Below, one piece after another: positions 1 through 11,400 of a DNA stretch of 64,000 bases. This DNA comes from Chondrosia reniformis (lineage: Eukaryota; Porifera; Demospongiae; Chondrillida; Chondrillidae), in NCBI GenBank assembly GCA_947172415.1, contig OX359193.1, forward strand, positions 8,395,501 through 8,459,500. Reading direction: 5' to 3'. Below the pieces are notes generated by a model, which was not told the origin of the DNA, searched no databases, and saw only the letters and a program-made list of their open reading frames with translations. The first letter of the stretch is position 1. The number at the start of each line of letters is the position of its first letter. A program made the position numbers and the translations under genes.

Positions 1-498
1 TTTGGTACCAGGGCTGCAATGGAGGCTGCTTATCATATTGCTACCAAACAGTACATCGTCAGGGCTGCAGCTGCTAGATTTGCTCTGTATGGATTGGATC
101 CAGCTGAAGCCTATTATCCAACAACCACCAAAGACATCCATGGAGATACTTATTCTGGTGCAAATGGTCAACAGTACACATTATTCTTCTCTGCCAATCA
201 AACTCCTCCCGTGCAGAGCTTCTGGTCCATCACAATGTATCACGCTGATGACATCTTCTTGGTTGATAATCCTATTGACAGATATTCCATAGGGGATCGT
301 ACAGCTGGTCTGAAATGGGGAGAAGATAGATCTCTGATGCTCTACATCCAGAAGGATTCTCCTGGGAAGGACAAGGAGAGCAACTGGCTTCCTGCACCAG
401 ATGGAACATTTGTCTTGTATGCACGGCTGTATGGTCCAACTAAGGAGGCACTGGAGGGGCCATACTTTCCTCCTCCTGTCAACAAAGTACTAGTGTGA
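1..498 (+). CDS. DUF1254/DUF1214 family protein, C-terminal part (5' end outside window)
   Basis: The reading frame is open from base 1 to the stop at 496-498 and encodes the last ~165 residues. Seen: family-typical segments including FWSITMYHADD, NPIDRYSIGDRT, LYIQKDSPGKDKE and NWLPAPDGTF, ending near PYFPPPV. These mark the DUF1214 domain, the C-terminal half of DUF1254/DUF1214 proteins. Such proteins are common in bacteria and patchy in eukaryotes, and no enzymatic role is firmly established. No intron falls in the visible part. The patchy distribution makes ancient acquisition from bacteria plausible, but only a tree could show it. A second, diverged copy of the last ~20 codons plus the start of the 3' UTR lies about 690 bp downstream. 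Family assignment is confident; function is unknown. Confidence 0.85.
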   Translation, partial: FGTRAAMEAAYHIATKQYIVRAAAARFALYGLDPAEAYYPTTTKDIHGDTYSGANGQQYTLFFSANQTPPVQSFWSITMYHADDIFLVDNPIDRYSIGDRTAGLKWGEDRSLMLYIQKDSPGKDKESNWLPAPDGTFVLYARLYGPTKEALEGPYFPPPVNKVLV

Positions 499-1793
499 CT
501 CAAAAATGCTTTATCAGTTAGATTTGCTGAACCATTACTTAGTTACTCGTATAACCCTATTGTTGCTATAAAGCAATAATTATTTATGGTTTGGCGCATT
601 ATGTTTCCAGTGATTTTTTGCTTATATCAACAATTATTTACTTATTATGAATAATTGAATATTGATTAATTTAGATGCTCTTATATTTACATATATACTG
701 TATTCATTGTTTATATATGACATACTATAATATATCTATATACTTTGGTATAAGGTATTATTTAACACTTATTGGAAAATGTATCTAGCTCCTAAAGATA
801 AGTTTGACAATGCATCCATAGAAGATCAAAACCCTATTCTCAGAAGACACAGTTAAACCAGTTTGCCCTCCTTTATGTCCATTGTAACTGTTCTGTTCTC
901 ACATCCTAATCATGTAAAAGTACCTTGTTTTCACAGAAGAACTCTGTCATGATAGGGTAGGTGAACAATATCTTTCTGTACATGAATAATCTAATACACC
1001 CTTTTCCTATATATGTATATACATGCTATGCCTATTATATAACTCTGTAATAAATTAAAAGCAACTATATAGGGAACTAAACAGCTTTGGATGAGGATAC
1101 ATGCAGGAGCTTTCTTCTTTTGCTCCACCAGCCCAACTAAGGAGGCACTGGAGGGACCATACTTTCCTCCTCCTGTCAACAAAGTGTGACTCAAAAATGC
1201 TTTAATTTATCAGTTAGATTTGCTGAACCATTACTTATACTCGTATATATATAACAATCTATATTATTATACTTATATATGGTTCTGATAATATATATAT
1301 CAATACACCATATTACATCTCCACATGGTCAGACAGGAATTTCACATATCGTCAGTGAGTCTGGGAATCTTTGTCTTCTTGATATTTTGTGAGTCCATGT
1401 TCATATACAACCGGGGGTTATGTGATGTGGTGGGATTAGCAATGTTGAGTGAACTCAATGGCCAATAATATATATGCATGAATAATTAATGATTAAAACC
1501 ACAATCATGACTAGGAACAACAAAAATGGCTAAAAGTTTGGAATAAATGTTTTTGGTTGGCATTTCTCCACTGGGTTAGACCCAAAGATCTTCATCAGCA
1601 ACTAGTGTCTTCAGTAGTTTAGTACATAGACACATTTTCTTACCTTTTTTCATGTTGTTACCTGATTACGGAAACTTAGCACTAAAAATAACACTGCAGT
1701 CAGCAATCACTACACCAAACAGCATACAACTAACACTATCCTATGCATGCATGATATAGAGTACGTATATGTAAGAGTTTCAGAGTCCTTATT
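499..1793. other. Intergenic stretch with 3'-end duplicate
   Basis: AT-rich sequence between the DUF1254 gene and the stop of ATP6AP2. Apart from the duplicated 3'-end fragment at about 1133-1247, no coding exon is convincing. Around 1560-1615 the minus strand carries CTGATGA followed by AGATCTTTGGGTC, which resembles the tail of common invertebrate retroelement repeats. It may be an old transposon scrap. Confidence 0.5.
1133..1247 (+). pseudogene. Duplicate of the DUF1254 gene 3' end
   Basis: About 115 bp match positions 440-560 closely: the last ~20 codons (PTKEALEGPYFPPPVNKV then stop) and the following untranslated bases (actcaaaaatgctt, cagttagatttgctgaacc). Differences are a few substitutions, loss of the final two codons before the stop (one leucine codon and one valine codon region) and a 5-base insertion. 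Directly upstream lies a pyrimidine-rich tract ending in CCACCAG, which looks like a splice acceptor. The piece is therefore either a remnant of a tandem gene duplicate or an alternative last exon. No upstream coding match is seen in the 500 bases before it. Confidence 0.6.
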
Positions 1794-4700
1794 TTAATCT
1801 GTTTTCTGTCTAGAGGGAACAAGCCTATAAATAATGGTATCTTTAGCCGGATCCAAAGTCAAGAGCCAGTACAAAATGGCAAACAGAGATAGAAACATTG
1901 TCACACCTATGAAGGTGAAGATGGCCGTCATTGCTGGAAAGTTTTCACTTCTGTCAAAAGCTTTGTTCTTTAAGTTTGTTACGTTCAGTACTTGACCTGA
2001 ATCGCCATCTTCTTGCAGACGTGATCTTCTGACTCTCTTGTGTAGGCCATCACATGTCTCCTACGAGGAATGGAATATACTTTCAAATTGTATCCAAAAG
2101 CTTACAGTACCAGTTCCATGCTGTACCTTCACAAACATTATATTAGCATGAGTGATCAACTTTTCACAAAACATTTTTCTCTGATCAGAATTCTATAGTG
2201 ACAAAAACTTAAAATGTACTTTATTAAATATATAACCTATTAATTTCAATTTAACAAGTTCTAATAGCCTACCAAATGGTCTTCAAGATCAGGGAATGTC
2301 CATTCAACCTTTACAACAACAAGTAAACTTGAGTGAGTATGACAAGTACACTCTGCTTATAACTCTTAGGCTAAATTACCTTAAGATTAAGTGACTTTAT
2401 GGCTTCCTCACTTGCAACTTTAATTTTGTGTTCAGCGTCATTTCTATGTACATACGTTGAATACGGCAAAATTGTAAAAATTAGATTTTAATAGACTATT
2501 GCATAACTTAGGTTAACTATTGCATCATCAAATGTTATTATTACACAGACTTACTGTTTCCAGTACAGTGTCAGTGCCTGAACCAACACAGCATTGTTGT
2601 ATAACTCCTTTAGTTTGTTGGTTACCTGGTTACCATGGAAATGTGTATACACAAAGGAATGGATAGGCTCACAATACTATTGAGTTTACACATGCATACA
2701 TACATTTCTAATGACAGCCGTCAAAGATTTGATTCCCGCTTTAATCTGAGGTGAACCATCTCCATATTCAGTGACTAGATCCTATCATCAATTTATGAGT
2801 GAAGTGTGTGAGGCGTACAAGATGAGGTGAGGGAAGGTATCTGAGGTGAGGTGAGGTGAGGTGAGGTATGATGGGGGTGTGTGAGGTGAGGTGAGGTGAG
2901 GTGAGGTGTGATGGGGGTGTGTGAGGTGAGGTGAGGTGAGGTGTGATGGGGGTGTGTGAGGTGAGGTGAGGTGAGGTGAGGTGAGGTGTGATGGGGGTGT
3001 GTGAGGTGAGGTGAGGTGAGGTGTGATAGGGGTGTGTGAGGTGAGGTGAGGTGAGGTGTGATGGGGGTGTGTGAGGTGAGGTGAGGTGAGGTGTGATGGG
3101 GGTGTGTGAGGTGAGGTGAGGTGAGGTGAGGTGAGGTGTGATAGGGGTGTGTGAGGTGAGGTGAGGTGAGGTGTGATGGGGGTGTGTGAGGTGAGGTGAG
3201 GTGAGGTGTGATAGGGGTGTGTGAGGTGAGGTGAGGTGAGGTGTGATAGGGGTGTGTGAGGTGAGGTGAGGTGAGGTGTGATAGGGGTGTGTGAGGTGTG
3301 TGGGGAGATTTAACCTTCACACATGAGAAGGCGAAGATATAGATGTCTGGAGATCCGTCAGCTGATACTTGAGGAGAAATCTACATACATAGTTCAACAG
3401 AAAGCAGTTACAACATGACTACTTGTACACAACAGCAACAGAATTAGACTTACTTCATCCACAAACTGGAGTGACATCAGAATTTCTTTCAAAAGATTAA
3501 GATCGGCCTACATCATATTAAAATTACAATTTCCAACAGAAGCTCACATACAGTACTGTACATTAACTTACTAAATTTGTTAAACTAAACTGCAGATTCT
3601 GGTCACTGCTCAGGATGAAGTGGTCACTTTTTATACAAAACACATCTAATATAAATACACAGGACAGAATTACTGATCACGACTTCACATTAATCACACA
3701 TATATATGTATGCACATACCAGGGCAATATTTCTCATTCAGGAGAGATTTCATTGATTGTATATCTGCACTCTAATACACAATACAAGAATAGTAAGGTA
3801 GGTATACAAAGATATACAAAGTTATACAGAGGAATTGGTGCAGCATTTTAAAATACACTCTATAGACCAACCTTCATTGTGGCATATTTTGCAGCTGTGG
3901 AGGACACATCATCAGTCTTCAGCACCTACACCAAATGTATGGGAAGTTAATAAAAAATCTTGAAGGCAAATTGCCAATAACTATGGAAACAAAATGGCTA
4001 CATCACACCAATGAATACTTACAAGTATAAACTGTAAACTGTATAATTTAATATATATGTTTCTAAATTAACCTTTGTATTAGCAGAAAGGAGAGCTGTG
4101 TGAGGCTTTCCATTAAACATTCTTTCTACTTCACTATCTGCTCCATTGCCACCTCCATACATCAAAGTGATATCAGTGACAAAGTCACCATTGAGACCGG
4201 TCTGAAGGAGAAGAAGAAAGTGGAGCAGCCACAGAATAAGACATATGGCTGGATTTTCAACAAACCTGGTCCACTGGGATAGTTTGTCTGCTATCAAGAT
4301 TAATGGCTACTCCTTCAGAGAGTCCATCCAGGACAAACATTGTTACAGCTCTGTGCCTCTTAAACACATTACCAATAGACACACCCTGCCACAAGGATTT
4401 CTACAGGAATGACCATACACCCATAAAGATGGCAACTTTGATCTCCAGACCCCACCCACTCTCATATCTCCAGACCCCACCCACCCTCACATCTCCAGAC
4501 CCCACCCACTCTCACATCTCCAGACCCCACCTACCCTCATATCTCCAGACCCCACCCACTCTCATATCTCCAGACCCCACCCACCCTCATATCTCCAGAC
4601 CCCACCCACCCTCATATCTCCAGACCCCACCCACCCTCATATCTCCAGACCCCACCTACCCGCATGATCCCAAGTGTTTGCAGCATGACATCAGAGGATT

Positions 4701-5135
4701 GTGCCGCTGGATACAGGCCATTGTTGTTGTAAGTTTCCCCAACTTCTTCCCATTCGTGAAGAACATGCAACTTGGAATCACTTGACGCCTGAACGGAACA
4801 CAGAATAATTATTAAACAAATAATTTGAAACAACAATGAAATGGGTAGAAACACAGGAGCTACAAATAAGACAAATCAAAGGTACGTTAAGTGAAGGAAA
4901 GGTGTGTCCTACTTCTCTTTTGATGTCAAACAGATCCAATACGTTTAGACCGCTAATAGTGGTCAGCGCAAGACAAACTGAGGAAAGAAAGAATTCACAA
5001 TTTCAACTAAGCATTTAAATTTATTTCGCAGAAATAACTAACTGTGGCATATCAAACATAGCGACCTGCAAGAGAATAAACATGAGAGGTAGTAGACTTA
5101 CGAAAAACTACAGGAAACCTTCTGGCAGCCGCCAT
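1794..5135 (-). CDS. ATP6AP2: ATP6AP2 homologue ((pro)renin receptor, V-ATPase accessory subunit)
   Basis: Thirteen exons with consistent phases: 5135-5102, 4977-4913, 4788-4660, 4400-4266, 4201-4073, 3925-3872, 3507-3454, 3380-3315, 2781-2704, 2625-2555, 2443-2380, 2308-2273, 2060-1794, giving about 393 residues (human ~350). Seen: signal peptide (MAAARRFPVVFLCLALTTISG), a conserved block WQGVSIGNVFKRHRAV matching the human WPGLAVGNLFHRPRA region, a DGSPDIY block, a basic RVRRSR stretch where the human protein has its furin-type site, one transmembrane helix, and the tail DPAKDTIIYRL, the family signature. Known role: a type I membrane protein needed for V-ATPase assembly in ER/Golgi and endolysosomes. 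Two introns hold minisatellites. The gene is head-to-head with BCOR. Confidence 0.93.
2823..3300. repeat. GGTGA-rich minisatellite in an ATP6AP2 intron
   Basis: Units of roughly 33-43 bp built from gaggtgaggtgag plus gtgatgggggtgtgt fill about 480 bp between exons 8 (ends 3315) and 9 (starts 2781) of ATP6AP2. Units vary in the number of ggtga copies (three to six) and by g/a at one site. In the sense (minus) transcript the array reads as CUCACC-rich, so the plus-strand GGTGAG motifs do not act as sense splice donors. The open frame across it (Thr/His/Ser-Pro-rich) is a by-product of the repeat. Confidence 0.9.
4441..4660. repeat. 25-bp minisatellite abutting an ATP6AP2 splice donor
   Basis: About nine copies of a 25-bp unit (ctccagaccccaccc + accctcatat). 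On the sense (minus) strand the array starts exactly at the exon 3 donor: exon 3 ends at 4660 and the intron opens GTAGGTGGGGTCTGGAG, itself a unit variant. The intron therefore begins with many G-triplets. Confidence 0.85.
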
Positions 5136-5443
5136 CTTTACAGTCATGTGACAAAATTAACTTTCATATTTAATTTTACTGAAAATTGTCACTTTGTGCC
5201 ACATTCCATAAAATTTTGTATTTTGTTAATGATTAATTCCTCGTCAAAGTCTTTCTCTAAGACGCATTCTCTAACTATCATGTACAGATAAGTGATAGAC
5301 TTGACTACAATATCAGGTGTGGCACGTGATGTCATATGACGCATACAATATATTTCACATGGACGCCTCGACAAATAGGTTTTGAGGCAGAAAGCTCGTT
5401 TTCCTCGTCACCTTTCTCAACCTCTTTTGGGAAAGAAACGCTA
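5136..5443. promoter_or_regulatory. Shared head-to-head promoter region ATP6AP2/BCOR
   Basis: 308 bp separate the two divergent start codons (ATP6AP2 at 5135, BCOR at 5444). No TATA box stands out. Both 5' UTRs and any shared promoter must lie here, unless BCOR has an upstream noncoding exon. It contains ggcacgtgatg (E-box CACGTG near 5322). Promoter activity is inferred from arrangement only. Confidence 0.4.
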
Positions 5444-8400
5444 ATGAATGATAAACATTACTCCAAGTTCACCCAGGGCCTCTCCAGTGGTCTTCCAACG
5501 GTGCCCCACTTGACACAGAATCAGAAATGGAACGGATCGACTTACTCTCGCCCTCCTTTACCTTCAGGGTAAGCGGCTGTACATGTACCACAGAAATGTA
5601 TTAATGTGTGACCCACGCATTTAGGGCCTTTGTGTGCCTGTCAGATGTGTAGAATGTGAAATTTGTCAAAATCTGGTTACATATCTACGTAGTTCCATTT
5701 CCATATGGGTCTACCACGTGGTCATGTACTTTCCATTGGTTGGGATTATTTGACGAAGATGTTTCCCACAATGGCGTTATACACAGTCTCTCCTTTGGGC
5801 CCGCTGCACGTTCGGACTAGTACCAATACGCCTTTCATCTTATATCTATTAGTATTTCATCTCTTGCCTAAGTAGCTAGGATTTAAAATTGGTGATTTTT
5901 AAGTTATCAAATATTATCTTTCTGTAAGGATTTTCTAGTTCAGAGTGCAATTACTTAATTTTTTTAGGTTAGTAAACTGCATGGTTTATATTTGTGGGTG
6001 CATTTTAGGTTTAATTCGGTTTCAGATTGGAGCAGAATTAACAAAGCTTCCTGAGCACTGACTTCAGTTTCAATTTTATATTTTGTTCAAATATTGCATT
6101 TGACAAGCCTCATGGGTGTTGTACATGTAATTTGGCACAAGATTGCTTAGAAGGGTTAGTTTTATTGATATTAATTCCAAGTAATTAAATTTCCTAGGTG
6201 TCGTGTTAATCTGAGAGCATATCTCCAAGTGCAAGTCACTGAGTGCACCTGGGAGATTGGGTTACTAGTTAGTAATTTTTATATATATTGTGTGCACATT
6301 TCAAAGGACATTTAGGCCTTATTATATATATTATACTTTTAATCATTGCATGCCAACAATCACTCCTCTCTCCTTCCCTCTCCCTCTCTCCCTCTCCCTC
6401 TCCCTCTCCCTCTCCCTCTCCCTCTCCCTCTCCCTCTCCCTCTCCCTCTCCCTCTCTTCCTCTTCCCCTCTCTTCCTCTCCCTTCTTATTTAGAAGCTAC
6501 CCTTATCCTCCTCCTCCACCCAACCCTGTAAGCCAGTCCATTCACATGAGGGGGCGGGGTACATTCCCCTCCATGCAAGTACTGCCCTATCACACCTCCA
6601 TTTCAGTAAGGCAGGCCTCCCACCTCCTCTACCCGGCCCCTTATCCCATTTCCACTGGCAACACTGGTCCAACATCCACGACCTCTTCAATGCAACTGAA
6701 CATGACAAAGACCAAGGAAGAGCTACTCAATGACAAGATTGTGAAGAAGGAGATCATCCTTCCTTCAGAGCAGACCATCAGCACATCAGTTACCTCTAGT
6801 GAAGTCAAACCGCCGATCAAATCAATACTTAAGCGAACCACTTCTGTTATAGTTGAGAGAAGCAGTTCCCCCAATAGTTCACTCCCCTCAGCCTCATCTC
6901 CAATAAGGTCTAATGGTATTTCCTTGCCAATGGTATCCAAAGCAGTCCCAACTCAGGCCATCTTGACGTCAGATTCATCTGTTCAGCGTAATGCTGCCTT
7001 GCAACCCTCATCATCCCAAAGTCTTGCCCTGTCCTATTCTCGTGTTGCTACCACACCCGCTTCTCGTGTTGCTGCCACACCCGCTTCTCGTGTTGCTACC
7101 ACACCCGCTTCTCGTGTTGCTACCACACCCGCTTCTCGTGTTGCTGCCACACCCGCTTCTCGTGTTGCTACCACACCCGCTTCTCGTGTTGCTACCACAC
7201 CCCCTTCTTGGGTGACTGCCACACTTGTTACTGTTCCTACCATACCCCCTTCTCGTGTTTCTGCCACACCTCATTATACTACTTCCACACCTCCTTCATG
7301 TGTTGCTACCACACCTGCTTCTCGTGTTGCTACCACACCCCCTTCTCGTGTTGCTACCACACCTTTTTATACTACTTCCACACCTCCTTCATGTGTTGCT
7401 GCCACACCTCTTTATACTACTTCCACACCTCCTTCATGTGTTGCTGCCACACCCCCTTCTCGTGTTGCTGCCACACCCCCTTCTCGTGTTGCTACCACAC
7501 CCCCTTCTCGTGTTGCTACCACACCCCCTTCTCGTGTTGCTGCCACACCCCCTTCTCGTGTTGCTACCACACCCCCTTCTCGTGTTGCTGCCACACCCCC
7601 TTCTCGTGTTGCTACCACACCCCCTTCTCGTGTTGCTACCACACCCCCTTCTCGTGTTGCTACCACACCCCCTTCTCGTGTTGCTACCACCACACCTCTT
7701 TGTACTGCTGCTACCACACCCCCTTCCCGGGTGACTGCCACACCTCTTGATACTACTGCCACACCTCCTTCTCATGTTTCAGCCACACCTCTTTCTTGTG
7801 TAACAGTTACTCTGTCTTCAAATTTACAAGTTGCATCATCATGCAGCTCACCTGTGTCCATGCATTGTACTCCTCCTCCGTCTTCTGGGGGCCACAGTGG
7901 TGTGGTGAGCCCACAGGAGCCGAGTTCCAGCCAACCGCCGCCCTCCAGCTCCATCCAAAGGAAGCGTCCCAACAACATGCCTTTGTCTCACAAGAGGGAA
8001 GACAGTGCTCCAAAGTGTTCAAACTTGAGGAACACGCCATCTCCAGTAAGTTCAACCAGGAAGTCTGTCATATCTCCAGTGGTCAAACAGGAGCAGAATT
8101 ACGGGAGTGGCTCACCCAAGGTGCACGGCAGCACAGGATCGGATGACAGTGATTCCAGTTATGATCTGGATTGGTTCAAGCCCGAGTGTTGTCATGCTGA
8201 CCTGAAAGCTATCTGCCACAGGGATGGAGTGTTGATAAACAACCTCCTCGTTTGCATTGGGTGTAGCAGACTGTTAAAGCAGTCTGCGCAGGGCTCCTTG
8301 GAACCAGTACCGCTCAATCAAGGCACTGCTATTTTGCTAGTTAAAAGTAAAAATGGTCCATATTTAATTAAATTGGATCCGAAAGCTTTAATTCAGTTGT

Positions 8401-11400
8401 ATCGTGACCACAAAGATGAAGACCACAGTGAATGTCTTTCAGAGATCAAACTTATTAGTGTCGTATCGACACAATCTAAAATCCCTTCAGCTTACCCAAC
8501 TCTAAAGGTGAAAGCAAGGAACCAAAAGTTGGTCCAACCTTGCAGTCAGGAGGACTACCAGTTTGTGGAATTTGAAGAAGCAGTGCACAGACCTTCTGTC
8601 ACTGTTGGCAAGGAAAAGGTAACGTTGAGATCTCTAGCCCTTAATGGCATGTGTTAACATATGTTGTGTATTAATTGCTATATAGGGAAGTGGTCAGTAT
8701 GAAACTACTTCCTCATCAAAATTGTATAAGTCTTCCCAAAGTATTAGGTCTAGGAGAACAGTCTATTCTGAACTATTTCCTTTCCCTCATATTTACCTCG
8801 TATAGGAAAATGATTTTGTAGACTATTCTTGTATACATCAGCACTAGTTCCCTGTGCCTGTGACTTTGTGTAGACATAGACTATATATGAATATATCTTT
8901 GGGAGAGTACTGGATGTACACATCAATCACTTACATACCTAAATAGGGTATGTTGAAGTCGGGAGATGAATATGAGTATCTAGTCAGTACTGCTTCTGTT
9001 ATTGTATGTTTTTAGAGAGAAGATGAACCTTTGGACAGCCCTAATATGAACATGTCTGGAGATGAATCGTCTCCCATGCCAGGTTTGCCAGCATGTGTAC
9101 ACACTTCCTTATAAGGCAGTAGAGGCCATTCTGTATAATGGAGTCAATTAATGACATGTTTCTTTGAAAATGTGTTTTTAGTCTAATCAATTTCTAAATT
9201 GTACTAGATTTTCAACATATTTTTAGTTTCATTTTGTAATGAGAAATATTTCCGGCAGGGAGACCTACTGTATGAATGTGTATTTCCGGCAGGGAGACCT
9301 ACTGTATGAATGTGTATTTCCAGCAGGGAGACCTACTGTATGAACATGTGTAATTCCTAATGGTCTACAAGAATATCTAGCTATGATATCTATTAGATAG
9401 TTTCAGAGCATTACTAGATGCTCAGGAATGTGTATCAAATTGTGAGAATGCATATATCCTTATACTTGTGTAGAGTCCTCCAGTTCTTCTCTAGCGGGAT
9501 GTGACTTCACTGAAGTGGACAGACAGTGGACATCTGTAAGTATACTCCACTGCATGACCCGGGAAACCTATTACTTGTGTAGCCGATGTAGCTGGTTGAA
9601 TTGCATGTGTGGCTGAGTGTGTCGGTTGGAGGCCCATTAAGGTGACTCATTTGCATGTAAAGCTGAATGTGATACTCTTTTCTCTTTTACTTAAAGGAGC
9701 TCCTTAATGAATATGGTTATGGCCTGCCGGGAGATCAGTTGGGCCTCCTCCAAGAGTTCTCACCTGGTTAGTCTTGTAGGGCTTGAGATTGTGGTCGCAG
9801 TTCTGTGCTTCTACTGCATTCTTGACTCATTTTATCACATTTTAACCAGCCCATTCTATTATATAGAATCTTTATGAATGCGTGGGGGATTTGATTTTAA
9901 TTTTATTTTACAGTTGAAGTAGCTCAGTGGAAGAAAATGAAGACTAAGAGGAGTACTGGAGAGACTCCTCTTCACACAGCCTGTGCCAGAGGTTATGAGG
10001 TACGTACATATGTATACAAGTAGCTTCTGATCTCGTTGAAGTACATTCTGTTGAAAATGTACATTTACAAAGTTGAGTGGAATAAAGGGAGCTTCTCTGT
10101 ATATATACCTACATATGTACGTTTTTGTATATGTACTTATATATGGTGGGGCCGAAGATCAAATGATTGATTGCTATGAGTGTTTCTGTCATTAGTATTA
10201 CAATTAGATGATGGGGATTTCTTCTAACTGCACCAAATTTACGTATCTTTGAGATGGTTCATCTTTTAGTCGCTGAAGAAGTCCCCGGGGTCGAAATGTC
10301 CGAATCCTAAAAGAACTAACTGTGTCTCTAGATGCTCAAAATATTAAAGTATGACGTATCTCTCTTCACAGGCGATGGCCCGATACTTCCTGACCATTGA
10401 AGGTATGTCTGTGACTGTCAGGGACAATGCTGGATGGACGCCGCTGCACGAGGCATGCTCACACGGTCACAGGTCACTGGTCAAGCTTCTCCTCGATGCT
10501 GGGGCCAACCTATCTGCCTGTGCCAGAGACGGGACCATGTGAGTTCAGTACAAGTCCATGAGACCTGCATTACCAGTCACCTGTCTAGGACAATCACTTG
10601 CTTGAAGAGGACACTTAAATCAAGTCCCAAAAATCACTATACGTTTGTATGTTTATATATACTCTGAAACCTTGGATAGTTTGGTCACCTGTACAGTCAG
10701 ATGCTTAGGGCCCGTGATGGCCTCCAGGTTAGGCAGGTTCCAGTTCCATTGGCCTTTGCACTTGTCAATTGTGTGTGTACGAGATGTCTGTTTTCTGCAG
10801 GCCAATACACGATGCAGTGGAATCTGGGAACCTGGAGGTGGTCAAACTGCTGGTGGAGTACGACGTAGAAGTGGCCCCTGATTCTGGAGAGCAGCTCCCT
10901 ATTGCTATCGCAAGGAAGAAGGGCTTTAGGGAAATAGAGAAATATCTTGAAGGTGAATGTAATCCTTTGTGTTCTGTCCCTAGGGACATATATGTGTTGA
11001 CCTCTCACCTTTACACTCTGCACTCTGATGGCTGTAGACGTGGCACAGGAAAGGAAAGTGGAGAATGAAAAGAGAAACTCTTTAGCTCAATCCACTTCCT
11101 TTTCACTTGGTCCAGAGTTAGACTGTCCGCTCTTCATGACTAGTCCAGTGTTTGATGAGACTGACCGACCGCTGCCCAAGGCATACAACCTGAGGTTTCC
11201 CTCCATTGACTCTAAAAGGTACTACATGCACTCTCCTCATAGGCGACATTACAGTCTCACAGTCTTAGAGACTCTTAACGTCGAGCCTCATCATAAATGA
11301 TTAACTTAATTGTAGATACATTCCTTTCTTATGTTACTGTTGACGGCTGAAAATAATGATTTGGAGAAATCACTAAATTATTCTCATCTTTTGCAGATAT

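Noticed and set aside
1555..1615. CTGATGA...GGGTC as a hammerhead ribozyme
   Set aside because: The GAAA box is replaced by TAAC and stems are not convincing; at most a decayed repeat.
2793..3320. 175-residue Thr/His/Pro-rich frame on the minus strand
   Set aside because: Product of the intronic GGTGA minisatellite; flanking ATP6AP2 exons join in phase without it.
6288..6493. Open frame with Ser-Pro repeats upstream of BCOR exon 2
   Set aside because: It is the intronic CCCTCT tract read in frame; exon 1 (5444-5568) joins at 6494 in phase.
7011..7775. Long alternative frames over the BCOR repeat (Leu/His- and Arg/Gly-rich)
   Set aside because: Shadows of the in-frame 24-bp coding repeat.
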